64,000 nt of DNA from Atrina japonica. Lineage: Eukaryota > Mollusca > Bivalvia > Pterioida > Pinnidae. The notes below the pieces were generated by a model. The model searched no databases, was not told the DNA's origin, and saw nothing but the letters and a program-made list of their open reading frames with translations. Of this stretch, positions 23,580 through 34,829 are shown piece by piece; the first letter of the stretch is position 1; the number at the start of each line of letters is the position of its first letter. The position numbers were made by a program, and so were the translations under genes. The stretch is from contig BROG01000258.1 of NCBI GenBank assembly GCA_030159075.1, positions 852,001 to 916,000 on the forward strand. Reading direction: 5' to 3'.

Positions 23580-25790
23580 TTTAGGTAAGAGGGGCGTGCT
23601 TTTGATCTTCACAGTGCCCTAGGATGCGGATCGAGATTTTTTTCAGGGGTGGGGTGAGGGTAACAGAATTATACTAGACTGTTGTAATACAAGCCCTATT
23701 GGACATGTTTTGTTTTACAAATTGTTGGATAAATTGTGAAGCAATAATTCATTTGAAACTATAGGGAAACAAATAAATTATGAATTTGGAAGCTTTCAAG
23801 ACACGTTCTAACTAGAAGTTCTCATGTTTTGAGGGATCGAAAATGTATCGATATAATATCGTCAACGAGCGGAGCGAGGCGCGAAAGTTTCTGGAAGTTT
23901 GTTATTAATTTTCCGGCTTTTTACTTAAAAATCAAAGGGTTTACACCATTTTTTTCGCTGCGCTTCTACCAGAATCCTTTCCTGGTCACTACACATAATA
24001 TTAAGTGTTGGATCGTAATGGGGTTTTAAACATCTTTCAGAAAACACTTGTAATTTGTAATTCCGTAGATGCATTTTTCTGGTTTCAGACGGAAAATACG
24101 CCTGGATTCCGCTAATAAATCGCACTGATTATCCTCCTCAAAAGAAGGTTCATTTAGCAAAAACGTAACGTAAAATTGGGACAGAATTTCGGTCTAATTA
24201 GTAGTAATCTCCAGACACTGAATTCTTAAGAACTTTTCATTGATAGATTAATTTAACCTGGAATTGAACCGTTGGCATTTGTTGGGGGCTCGGGAGTAAG
24301 ATAAAATTCTGAATAATCAAACTAATTGGAAGCCCATGAGGTATTTTCTAGTTTCCAGACACAAAACTACTGTTTTGCCCTAGTCATTCACATTGTATTT
24401 TCATTATTTCATGTTTTTATGCTGATATTCACATTTTTTATTTTTGTTAAACTGCAACAGTTTGATAGTAAAAATTTTGAATAAAAATAGTATGTAAGAA
24501 AATAAATGAAAAAGAAAATAGAATAACAGAAAATGTAAATATCGCCAGCTGACGTCCTATGTTATAGGATAGATCGCATTGAGTTTGTTTTTAGACAGAG
24601 CCTGGGTGTGGCACTTTATCTTGGTACACCCATGTATTTATCACAGTACAATATATACATGTGGACTTCTGAAATCAGAAAACGATCTTTTATATTTTCT
24701 AAATTAAATTCAGTTGAGGAACTGCACTCAAACGGAGTGGCCAAATGAGGGTCAAGATTTAAGTCTGGATGAACCAAAGAAATATGACCAATTTCTAATC
24801 ATATTAATAATGATATGCTTGATTGTCTATGCTTGTTTTTAACTTCATGTATTTATTTTTCTCCATTTTTTCAAGAATTCAAATGGGAGTACAGGGAGGG
24901 CCACATTTTTGTAATTGGAGAGGGGTCGAGTACCCACCGCTTAGTTACATATTTGTCGCTAGATTTACTTGTATTTGAAAATTATATATTAGGCTACAGT
25001 GTTCTTGGAGTTAAAGCATTGTTCACAACGCAACACTGAATCTGGTTTCTTAAATGAAGGCCTGAAGTCACTAGGCCTATTATAATTATAACTGAAAATC
25101 ACACACATAGTTCATAATTCTTACCCAAAATGACAATGCGTTCTCTATACAGTCAAATCCCGAAGTTTTACAAATTATTTTACAAAAATAATCAAAACAA
25201 AACTTTAGCTTGAGTATTGAGTAATACGGTCGAGATGACGTAATTTTACGTGACGCAATTCTTAGCAGTGCATTTAGGTGAGGATATATTTCTTCTAGCT
25301 GACTATGCTACCGACACTTAATATAAATTACATAATTATTTTATTTCTTAATTATAAACTTGCAAAGTTTGAATCACATGGCAGTATCGTCATTATAGGA
25401 TTATAGGTAAGTACGGTCGTAACAAAACAGTCGGTTTTACGTTGTTGACATTTATGATGGGCTTGTCCATGTTACATCAATACTGTACAGTCGGCCTACA
25501 TGTAACGCTAGTGTGTTACGTGATATAACATATATGATAGACTAGGTCAGTAGGATAAAAGTGGGTTCGCAAAAATGAATTTCACTAGATCTTTATATTC
25601 ACAGTAATTTTGTATTTGTTTGATTACGTCTTTGAATTAAGTTATCATCCAAAATAAATGAAAAATGGCACTCTTCAAGTGGGAGTCTGGGCCTAATTTT
25701 GATGACATTAAAATAGTTTCGTTGTTTGCATGCATGTTTTAGTAGGTACATGTATCAAATGTTATATTTTGGTATGTCTTAATTACGTTA
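23580..25790. other. Long AT-rich interval, no recognised gene
   Basis: Short open frames only, without domains or paired splice signals. A block near 24597-24640 (GGTGTGGCACTTTATCTTGG) resembles one near 26735-26770 and is probably a dispersed repeat. Sequence near 25145-25235 matches the right half of the CCCGAAGTCACC MITE-like family. Confidence 0.45.
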
Positions 25791-25800
25791 CAAATCTATT

Positions 25801-25867
25801 CATTATCTTTGACTTTGTAATAAACCTCGAAATGACGTCGAGGTTTATTAGAAAGTCAAAGATAATG
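25801..25867. repeat. Foldback, 30-bp arms
   Basis: Arms 25801-25830 and 25838-25867 pair at 29 of 30 positions around the 7-nt spacer aatgacg. CATTATCTTTGACTTT opens the left arm. Confidence 0.95.
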
Positions 25868-25880
25868 ATTGTATTTCTTG

Positions 25881-25948
25881 TTTCAGGAGAAATATATTGA
25901 TATTCTCCGCAGTACATCACGTAGAATATTAATATATTTCTCCTGAAA
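25881..25948. repeat. Foldback, 26-bp arms
   Basis: Arms 25881-25906 (TTTCAGGAGAAATATATTGA onward) and 25923-25948 pair at 25 of 26 positions. Weaker pairing extends outward to about 25868 and 25961. It lies 13 bp from the previous foldback. Confidence 0.95.
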
Positions 25949-26104
25949 AAAGAAATATAGGCTATTACAATGAAATGCCTACCACGTGATTACCAAAACC
26001 TCAATTTTCTGTACACTGTGCTATATTATCAAGTGTCACAAAATTTACCAAATAGTTAATACCCAAGCTCAATCTATATATATTTTTTTATATTGGCTGT
26101 CATG

Positions 26105-26186
26105 CTGTAAATTTTGAATTTGCTGGGTGGGTGTAAATACACAAATTTTGTATTTACACCCACCCAGTAAATTAGAAAATTTACAG
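26105..26186. repeat. Foldback, ~36-bp arms
   Basis: Arms 26105-26140 and 26150-26186 pair nearly perfectly. The inner part is GGGTGGGTGTAAATAC against GTATTTACACCCACCC. Confidence 0.95.
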
Positions 26187-26274
26187 AACTTCTGGATGTA
26201 TTGTTATAAACTAACAGGAACACGATTGTATTATTATTTTTTTCATTTATATCAAAAACATTCTGAGTCAGATT

Positions 26275-26405
26275 TATACTTGTGGAAGGCCGGTGGTCTT
26301 TTCCGAGGGAAATTGTAACCGGGTTTTCTCCTCCATTGAAAACCGACCATCGCAAAATAACCGAGAAGCTATTGAGTGTGTCATAAAACACCATAAAACA
26401 GAAAA
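26275..26405 (+). mobile_element. SINE family B body, 5'-truncated
   Basis: TACTTGTGGAAGGCCGGTGG, AACCGGGTTTTCTCCTCCAT and a tail with GTCATAAAACACC match the body and tail of the family. The tRNA-like head is absent. Confidence 0.7.
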
Positions 26406-27589
26406 AAGAAACGACAAAAACAATTATTGACCACTTGGAAAAATAACAAATCGTGTTAGTCCAATAAAATGAGAGAAAAGTGTATAAGTGTGCGCGCATT
26501 TCTATGCAAGCAAATCGTGTGTATTTATTTCAATGAAGGCAAGATATATCAACCACAAGTACAGGTCTACCACGGTGGCACATGTTTACAAACACAACGA
26601 GTCTAAATCGAATCATAACAGGGATGACATGCAAAAGTATTAGAGATTCAGTAATGCATGGAGTCCGTGCAAGGCAATTACGTTTTACCTGTACAACATA
26701 TTTTTGGTATCTTTTTGGTTTTTGACTCTACCCGGATGTGCCACTTAACCTTGATACACCTATTCCTGTGATGTCAATAGGGTCTTTAATATCATAACCA
26801 TTATGCATCAGTTCAAGATCTACTGCGTCTATACTTATAAATGCAGCTTAAAAATCTAACCAACTATTAAATTTAGGTGAACTCGCATCCGTAGCTGATA
26901 TGTACATTGTACTACTTGTTTTAAAAACTATATAAGAGCTACAACAATTGACCTCGATCACGGCAACTCTTAAAGTAGTTTCAATTTCATTGGCGTCGGA
27001 CGCAAATTGAAAGTGGGGGGCTAAACCAACTTAAAACACACACACACGCCAGAAACGTCTGGGGGCTAAGCCCCAATTTTCAACACCTATGTCTATCTTT
27101 GCCAAAAAAAAAAAAGGGGGGGGGGCCCTATCCGGTTCCGACGCCTATGAATTTAATTCAGACTCGTGGTGTTTGTAAACATGTGCCAATTTACCTTGGT
27201 AAATAGTAAAATCCATATAACTTGGCGAGATAAAGTCTGTTGAACCTTTTCTTGACCTGGACGAGTATAAATTTAGGTAATAAAACATATAAACATTAAA
27301 ACTGCATTGACTAGAGTAATCGTTCCTACTTGATACCATACATAAGATAGTATCTTGTATGGAAGGAGTAAAACATTTTTCCCGTGCAGCTTGTCATAAC
27401 CCAAAAAGTGAGAAGAATCATCCGTAAGATAATCAAAAGGTTCTCCGTCCCGTTATCTTATGTAAATCGGAGTATATTGCCCGGTTCACATAAAGTGAAA
27501 CACGCTAAATCTGTTCTGTAAAAATACGTTTGTATATTGACGGAATACAGTTGTAAATTATAATAAAAATTATTGCTCATTCGAGAAAA
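26406..27589. other. Interval with dispersed-repeat fragments, no gene
   Basis: The A-run then G-run near 27104-27126 is low complexity. 27280-27325 matches 18690-18745 (CATTGACTAGAGTAATC), and 27355-27470 is the partner of 22716-22840. No coding exon is recognised. Confidence 0.5.
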
Positions 27590-29066
27590 ATTGCGTTAGC
27601 GCGCGTACAAAACCAAAGGCTCAGGGTGACCTATTGCGATCGTCATTTGTCTGTCGTCGTCCGTCGTTAACATTTACACGTTTTCGACTTCTTCTCAAGA
27701 ACCAGTGGACCAATTTTCACCAAACATGGCATGTATCATCCCCATGTGAAGCCGCATAAAGTTTGCTAATGAAAAGGGGCTAGCTCCCATAGGGGCTCCA
27801 AAAGGGGCCCAAAGGACGAACCAATGATCAGACGACTTTCCAATTTTGTATGCATGATTGTTAAGTCAATATCTACAAAGTTTGCGAATGAAAATGAAAT
27901 CTGTTTATAAACGAGCCACTAGGGGGCGCTTCAGTAATGCAGGGTACAGTTGTACAACAAATTGTTTAATAATCAAAACTGAGTTTTTGTATACAAAGAT
28001 ATATGAGAAAGTTGTTAGGAATTATCTAAGGATCATTTTGACAAAATTTCAAGGTCATGGGGTCAAAGGTCAAGGTCACAGACAACAAAGTAAACGGAAA
28101 ATATGTTCTTTTTGTGTAAAATTTTCAACATTTTTGACTACTTCTCCAGAATCATTGTTTCAATTTGAACCGAACTTGACAGAAAGTATAACCATGTAAA
28201 GCCGCATTACGCTTGTGGATGAAAAGGGGCTAGGACCAAACATGGATCAGAGGTTTTTTTATTTAATACATGTATCTCCAAAATTATTAAAGCTACTGAA
28301 AAACCGTTACCCTGAAATGAGCGGCTTGCATAAATCTACAAATATTTCATTTTGGTGGAAATTGTCTGGTCGGCTCTTATGTGAGTTATTTCCCCTTTTT
28401 TGTGGATTTTTCATGTTTTTGGATGTTTTTGACATTTTCTTGAAAAGTATGATAGATAGAGAGAAAGTGAAAGATGCAAAAATGTTCAGCGTGCAACGAT
28501 CTACAAAAAAATCAATTAGACTGAAATTGTCAGGTCATCCGTTATTGGAGTTATTTCCCCTTTTAAGTGGATTTTTCATGTTTTTGGATGTTTTTTGACA
28601 TTATCTTGAAAAGTAAAATAGGTAGAGTAAAAGTGAAATAATCCAAAATGTTCAGCACGCAAAGCTCTACAAAAAAGTCAATTAGGCCAAAATTGTCGGG
28701 TCACACCTTATGGGAGTTATATCCCCTTTTAAGTGGATTTTTCATGTTTTTGGATATTTTTTGACATTATCTTGAAAAGTATAACAGCTAGAGTAAAAGT
28801 GAAAGAAGCAAAAATGTTCAGCACACAAAGATCTACCAAAAAGTCAAGTAGGCCGAAATTGTCATGTCACCCCTTATGGGAGTTATTTCCCCTTTTAAGT
28901 GGATTTTCATGTTTTTGGACGCTTTTTGACATTGAAAAGTATAATGGCTAGAGTAAAAGAGAAAGAAGCAAAAATGTTCAGCATGCAGTTATTATCATGT
29001 CAGTGCTCATGGGGAGTTAATTATGTTCTGCTCAGGTGAACGTCAAGGCCCATCGGGCCTCTTGTT
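27590..29066. mobile_element. Dispersed repeat, copy 1, with internal 165-bp units
   Basis: It starts near GGTGACCTATTGCGATCGTC, includes TTCTCAAGAACCAGTGGACC and AAGCCGCATAAAGTTTGC, and ends with CCCATCGGGCCTCTTGTT. Its second half is about four tandem units of 165 bp containing CATGTTTTTGGATGTTTTT and GTCAGGTCA. A diverged copy lies at 29985-31721. I recognise this as a style of repeat common in molluscs but cannot assign a class. It has no terminal inverted repeats that I can see and no coding sequence. Confidence 0.72.
28052..28078 (+). promoter_or_regulatory. Cluster of four nuclear-receptor half-sites inside the repeat
   Basis: AGGTCA at 28052-28057, GGGTCA at 28060-28065, AGGTCA at 28067-28072 and AGGTCA at 28073-28078 lie in direct orientation with spacers of 2, 1 and 0. 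The last is preceded by TCA, giving an extended monomer-type site TCAAGGTCA. The motifs are seen directly. Any binding is inferred. Confidence 0.5.
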
Positions 29067-29069
29067 ATT

Positions 29070-29212
29070 CATTTTTACAGGAAAATCATAAGTGTGACGC
29101 GAAAATTATGTTTCCTAATCACGCAAACCCAAGGTTTTACAAACGATTATATAGTTAAAATTTTGAAGCTGGTGTATTTAGTAAATTTGGTGACTTCCGG
29201 CCCCGATCATCA
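29070..29212. repeat. Right half of the CCCGAAGTCACC-type MITE
   Basis: ATCATAAGTGTGACGCGAAA through AAATTTGGTGACTTCCGG parallels 34980-35150. The left end is missing. Confidence 0.55.
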
Positions 29213-29984
29213 TCCCGCGTCAAGGTTTTCTGATCTACATCGTTCCCCAAACACCTTGACAGATTACATTTTATATTTGGCAGTTACTGGTGGCGACATC
29301 TAGCGCCGATCTAAAATTTCACTTAAATTGATCCGACATTGACCCTTGACTTTAGCTAATGAAAAGACTCGTGGCATAGCCAGCACGTTGCCATTTCTCT
29401 GTGTTTACATACTTTTCCCTCTATCATGTGGTCGATGCGTGATCGATTGTTAGACGTGTTGTGTTTGGTTCATAAAAAAGCCAATGGAAATCGACGCCGC
29501 GAAGTCACACTATAACAGGCCAAATCTGTCAAGGTGTGTGACTAACGGAGTGGATAGGAAAACCTGACTTGGGAAGATGGGACATGATATGTCCACAGCA
29601 TCGGGTCGCTTACATCGTTCAAAGTTTCAGATTCCAATTGACTGTTGAAATACACGTGTACTTAAAATGATAAAGGTTGTTGTTTAACCTGCGAAGAAAG
29701 AAAGATTGAGTATGATATCAACTGACATGTACATTGTTGGTGATCCATTCGTGTTAATTTGTTTACTTTTATTCACACGTTCGATAAGTAGAGAAACATT
29801 TTTTTTTTAAAAATAGATCTTAGTAAAATAAAATGGACAAGTTTATCAATTATGTTTGATGATAATTGTACAAAAGAAATCAATATCAACACATACACGG
29901 TGAAAGTATTCCTACGATACCCATTATCAATGACTCATGCGTGTGCACTTGACTTCCCACGTTTCTGTCCAGACGAACAATTAC
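29213..29984. other. Interval between the two repeat copies, nothing recognised
   Basis: Contains a short inverted pair, ACACCTTGACAGATT at about 29250 and AATCTGTCAAGGTGT at about 29523. No gene is supported. Confidence 0.5.
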
Positions 29985-31721
29985 CCGAAGGCCCGAAGGA
30001 CCAAGTGAGCCATTGCTATAGCCAAAGGTCTGGCGTCCGTCGTCCGTCTGTTAACTTTTACATTTAAACATCTTCTTCTCAAGAACCAGTGGGCCAATTT
30101 TAACCAAACTTGGCATATAGCATCCCCATGTAAAGCCGCATAAAGTTTGCGAATGAAAAAGAGATAGGACCAATAGGTGAGTTTCCAATTTTGTATGCTT
30201 GATTGTTAAGTCAATATCTACAAAGTTTGAGAACGAAAATGAAGTCTGTCCATAAACGAGCCACTTGGGGGCGCTTCAGTAACACAGGGTCTATCTGTAT
30301 TACAAATTGTTTAATAACTCAAAACTGATCGACTTTTTGTATACAAAGATATATGGGAAAGTTGTTAGGAATTATCTGAGGATCATTTTGTCAAAATTTC
30401 AAGGTCATGTAATTAAAGGTGAAGGTCACAGGCAAGTAAATGGAAAATATGGTTTTTTTTGTAAAATTTTCAACATTTTTGACCACTTCTCCAGAACCAT
30501 TGGACCAATTTGAACCAAACTTGACAGGAAGTATAACCATGTAAAGCCGCATAAAGTTTGCAGATGAAAAGGGGCTAGGGCCAAACATGGCTGTCATGGC
30601 TAAATATTGATCGAATGAGTCAGCAGATATTTTTGATCTAATACATGTATCTCCAAAATTATTAAAAAATGAGCGGCTTGCAAAAATCTACAGATATTTC
30701 ATTTTGGTGGAAATCGTCGGGTCGACCCTTATGTGAGTTATTTCCCCTTTTTTGTGAATTTTTTTTGACAGTTTTATCCTATTATCTTGAAAACTTTAAA
30801 AGATAGAGAGAAAGTGAAAAAACAAAAATATTCAGTATGCAAAGCTCTACAAAATGTCAATAGGGCCGAAATTGTCAGGTTGCCCCTTATGGTAGTTTTC
30901 TCCCCTTTTAAGTGGATTTTCATGTTTTGGGGTCTTTTTTGACATTATCTTGAAAAGTATAATAGATAGACATAAACCGAAAGAAGCACAAATGTTTAGC
31001 ATGCAAAACATCAATAGGGCCGAAATTGTCAGGTTGCCCCTTATGGGAATTATTTCTCCTTTTCAGTGGATTTTTCATGTTTTTGGATGTTTTTTGACAT
31101 TATCGTGAAAAGTATAATAGATAGAGGGAAAAGTTAGAAGCACAAATGTTCAGCATGCAAAGATCTACAAAAAAGTCAATAGTACTGAAATTGTCAGGTT
31201 ACCCCTTATGGGAGTTTTTCCCCCTTTAAGTGGATTTTTCATGTTTTTTGATATTTTTTGACATTATCTTGAAAAGTATGATAGATAGAGAGAAAGTGAA
31301 AGATGCAAAAATGTTTAGCACGCAAAGATCTACAAAAACGACAATAGGGCCGAAATTGTCAGGTCGACCCTTGTGAGGGTGATCCTTTTGAAAGTTAGTT
31401 CCCCTTTTAAATGGATTTCGCATGCTTTCTACTGTTGTTGCACATTATCTTGAAAGATCTATAAAAATATCGGCAAGGCATGATGTCTACCCTTATGCAA
31501 GTTAATTCTCCATTTCAATGTTTTTTTTTCAAACTTTTGGTTGCTTTTCAGTATATTGTCAGTAAAATACATTTCACTCAGGTGATTATTTAGGTCCCCA
31601 ATGAGCTTACTGCTTTTCATTTTATTAGCCATTTTATCTTTTACACATTTTTTATGTTTTCTGCAATGTTGACCTATTTTGCCAGGTGAGCGACTTAAGG
31701 CTCCGTGGGCCTCTTGTATAT
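29985..31721. mobile_element. Dispersed repeat, copy 2, with internal ~165-bp units
   Basis: It has the same order of blocks as copy 1: CGTCCGTCGTCCGTCTGTTA, TTCTCAAGAACCAGTGGGCC, AAGCCGCATAAAGTTTGC, then about five degenerate tandem units. It ends at CCAGGTGAGCGACTTAAGGC and GGGCCTCTTG. The half-site cluster of copy 1 is degraded here, leaving CAAGGTCA near 30400 and GAAGGTCA near 30430. Confidence 0.72.
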
Positions 31722-32139
31722 ATACATGCCATGATATTGTATACAAGAAGAATTTCTAATGTGTGTCGTGCTGACCCACATATATCTACGCGTCTTAATT
31801 ATGCAACGAATGCACCGGTCATTTAGAAGTCTGTGTCCTACTGATCAATTTGATGTTTATGAATGCTGGTATCTGCGTATCGCCGTAAAACCATGACCCG
31901 TAATCGCTATGCTCTTTCCTACCAGTGGTCTCATGCGACCAAAATCTCTCGTAAATATTTTTATTGTTCACGAAACCTCAGCCAATGCTAGTAAACGGTG
32001 TTCGCATTCGTAAACCAACAGATCGAGGCTTTTTAACAATTTCAAAATTGCATATATTGAATCAACAGACTATGCGATAACTTCCGTTGCCGATCATAAT
32101 TTTTGTGATTGAATAAAGTGTACAACACCTACTATTCCT

Positions 32140-32147
32140 TATAAATA
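32140..32147 (+). promoter_or_regulatory. Candidate TATA box of the bZIP gene
   Basis: TATAAATA lies about 120 bp upstream of a good splice donor (GTGAGT at 32262) and about 500 bp upstream of the start codon. Transcription would begin near 32170. Confidence 0.5.
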
Positions 32148-32169
32148 TTCATCAGCTACCAGAGATTTC

Positions 32170-32261
32170 GATCACAGACCACGGAAAGGAAAGCGTATAG
32201 CGATTCCGGACCGTGGTTTTACGACGATGGCAGCTGTTTGACAACCAAAGCAATTAATAAT
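32170..32261 (+). other. Probable 5' untranslated exon 1 of the bZIP gene
   Basis: It lies between the candidate TATA box and the donor GTGAGTAAGG at 32262. The matching acceptor is the pyrimidine-rich TTACCTTTTCTTTACAG ending at 32582. The intron would be 321 bp. The left boundary is an estimate. Confidence 0.5.
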
Positions 32262-32582
32262 GTGAGTAAGGATATAAATCATGTGATCGTATTTCTCTCG
32301 TTTATTCCAGAACGTGCTACACTCGCGTTAGTAGGGCATTACATTATCAAAGCTGTATCATCATCCGGCACATTATACATGTATAATGGTTGAGCTTGAT
32401 TATTAAATTTGGTAACGTTTGGCCCTGGCTTTTTATCTTTTAATCAATGTACGGGTATTTGCTTGATCACATGTTTGCCTCGAATATGTAACAAACTATT
32501 GTTTCATCCTTATATTTTACAGCAATTTAAATTATTTTTCTTAAGTGTGATTTTATTCAAAATTATTACCTTTTCTTTACAG

Positions 32583-32627
32583 ATGCAATTTTACAACGAC
32601 TTCAAACATCTCGGAAATACTAAATAA
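32583..32627 (+). CDS. Upstream ORF in the bZIP leader
   Basis: Directly after the acceptor at 32582 an ATG opens a 14-codon frame ending in TAA at 32625-32627, 18 bp before the main ATG. If the intron is used as inferred, this uORF is the first start codon of exon 2 and could reduce or condition translation of the bZIP protein. Confidence 0.4.
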   Translation: MQFYNDFKHLGNTK

Positions 32628-32645
32628 AGTCAAAACATAGTCAAG

Positions 32646-33656
32646 ATGAGCGTTGAATTTAATATTTCCGGAATGTCTCAGAGAAAATGCAAGCGAACAG
32701 TGCCAGACACGGATAAGGACAATAAGTATTGGGAAAAACGAAAACGTAACAACTTGGCTGCAAAAAGATCTCGTGAAAATAAACGTAAAGTAGAAGTTGA
32801 AATTCGATCAAAAGTCAGTGAATTAGAGGAAGAAAATGCATTGCTTAAGAAGGAGTTAATTATCCTAAAGAACAAATTTGGACTTTCACCAGAACAGACA
32901 CTGATAACGACGGAGGAAAAGAATAAATGCATGAGGGAGTTAAGAGAAGACCGTAAGAGGTCACTTGATTGCAGATTTCGACAATCCGAGGGAATGCAAT
33001 CTGAGGAGGATTATGAAAATGATGTCGAGGAGTGTTCGAATGTGTCCGATTCCATAACACAACCCAACATGGTTCACAATGGAGTTAAAGAGGAAGAGGA
33101 AGATTATCACGAAGAAGTACACACAGTTGGCAGTTATGAACATGATATGCAATCAAATATTGCTATGTTTGCTCCATTTAACTCTATGATGTGGGCTTCT
33201 GCTAACCCGAACGGAGCAATGTATTCGAGTCCCATTATTGATTCACAATCGCAATCTGAGTCAAAAGAAAACGCAAAACAGTCATCACAAATGACGCACT
33301 GCAATTATCCAAAGTTTCCAGCCGTCACAGGTCGAATATTTACTCAACCCCCATTCCAATATTATGTACCATACACGCCACACTCAGGCATTTATCACTG
33401 TGCCGTTCCTGCATCGAATTATCCAACGAACTTGTCAATGAAACCGAGCCCGGAAGAAGCATCTACCATTAATAATTCAATGGTAATACGAGTAAAGGAA
33501 GAAGGCGGGGAAAACAACATAATTTCAATGGATTATAATGAATGTTCACATTCTACAAGTATATCAACTAAGACTGAAAACCAAAAGCTGAAAATGAAAA
33601 TACTGCATCTGTCAGCACAGGTCGAGGAGATGAAAAATATTGTTTTGAAGGAGTAA
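32646..33656 (+). CDS. bZIP transcription factor, NFIL3/PAR-type
   Basis: This single uninterrupted coding sequence gives 336 residues. Residues about 28-52 are the basic region, with YWEKRKRNNLAAKRSREN. The Asn-x-x-Ala-Ala-x-x-Ser-Arg signature contacts DNA in bZIP proteins, and the preceding Tyr-Trp and the following KFGL (77-80) are typical of NFIL3 and PAR (TEF/HLF/DBP) proteins. The zipper heptads I see are I53, L60, L67 and L74. An acidic Glu-rich stretch follows (about 120-155). Two VKEE motifs (near residues 147 and 283) fit the sumoylation pattern. A short charged helix (about 312-335) could be a second coiled coil. The start has A at -3. The product would be a nuclear regulator. In animals such proteins act in circadian, immune or developmental programmes. 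The zipper pattern and acidic linker are clear, but the split between NFIL3 and PAR is not certain. Confidence 0.93.
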   Translation: MSVEFNISGMSQRKCKRTVPDTDKDNKYWEKRKRNNLAAKRSRENKRKVEVEIRSKVSELEEENALLKKELIILKNKFGLSPEQTLITTEEKNKCMRELREDRKRSLDCRFRQSEGMQSEEDYENDVEECSNVSDSITQPNMVHNGVKEEEEDYHEEVHTVGSYEHDMQSNIAMFAPFNSMMWASANPNGAMYSSPIIDSQSQSESKENAKQSSQMTHCNYPKFPAVTGRIFTQPPFQYYVPYTPHSGIYHCAVPASNYPTNLSMKPSPEEASTINNSMVIRVKEEGGENNIISMDYNECSHSTSISTKTENQKLKMKILHLSAQVEEMKNIVLKE

Positions 33657-33711
33657 AGACTCCGTTAAGGTCCAGTATATGAAGGATAAAGACTCCGTTA
33701 CGTTCCAGTAT
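33654..33711 (+). repeat. 25-bp direct repeat beginning at the bZIP stop codon
   Basis: TAAAGACTCCGTTAAGGTCC at 33654 recurs at 33687 with 23 of 25 positions equal. The first copy starts with the stop codon, so it is a duplication of the end of the reading frame into the 3' UTR. Confidence 0.85.
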
Positions 33712-33838
33712 GCGTGGAACAAGAAAAGAATTTGATAGTTCACGTTTACAATGCTTATCACATAGTATTTTATACCATTTTCGTTCCTTTTTAATTTTAG
33801 CTATTTTTCATCCTCGGATGAGAAGTTGAATATATTAA

Positions 33839-34065
33839 AATAAAAGCGAAAATTTCAAGCTAAGTAATTGAAGCATGAACAAATATGTCATCCATAAAAA
33901 TATTGTGAATTAAGGCCAATTTAAGACAGGACGAATATGTTTCCTGTTATAATAGGTCGAAAAAAAACAGTGACAACAATTTCCAGGTATACTGCACATA
34001 TTTTGCGATTTCAGTATGAAATGTTTCTCAGTCATATATGAATTTAGTATGAAATGTTTCTCAGT

Positions 34066-34125
<60 letters not shown>

Positions 34126-34205
34126 TTTGATCTCATTTTGTAATTTTGTATATTATCATAATTATTATCATTATCATTATTATTATTGGTTGTATTGAGA
34201 ATAAA
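33839..34205 (+). terminator. Candidate polyadenylation signals of the bZIP gene
   Basis: AATAAA occurs at 33839-33844 and 34200-34205, on the same strand and downstream of the stop codon. A TA microsatellite (34067-34122) lies between them. Which one is used cannot be told from sequence alone. Confidence 0.4.
34067..34122. repeat. TA microsatellite in the bZIP 3' region
   Basis: Uninterrupted (TA)n of about 54 bp. Confidence 0.97.
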
Positions 34206-34829
34206 GTAATTAAATAAGCCACTTTCACGCACAGTTTATTTTGTAATATTTGTTGAACGTTTTCCAGATTAATTATTTTTTGTTGTAATAAAATATTAAA
34301 TACATTTGACTCTACATTGCTTAAAATGTTGATGGCAATGGGTGCATATAGTTCAGACCGAGTTATATTTTTATTGTAATGTGACAGTTCTGTAATATTG
34401 GTTTTCTACTTAATAATAATATCTCGATTATTTGTGTGTTACACTAGTCGTATAGTTTTACAAGTAGTAAAATTGTACTACATATTGTAATTTTTGGTTT
34501 CTTTCTTTTTTTTTTTCGGATATATATGCCACGTAAAGAGAATACCTGTAACAAAATGATGAAAACAGGCACAGGTTTGTAAGGAATATTTTATTATGTC
34601 AAGGATTATGGCCTTTAATTGTATGTGTATGTGCAATACATTCATATCTGTTTTGGTATTGATTTAATAGTTATTGTACAACTTTAGACTTTTTACTTAA
34701 AACCTCTATGTACATTCTACAATGTATAAATCTACTAACTACTGGTATATCGTTGGTGTCAAGTTCAGTCGTACCTGAATATTGATATGCATGTCATTTA
34801 TATGGTCCTATAGTCATTCAAAGCCTAGA

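Noticed and set aside
28215..28951. Frames of 72-127 residues with Phe/Leu-rich repeats
   Set aside because: They follow the 165-bp internal units of the dispersed repeat. The second genomic copy does not preserve the frame.
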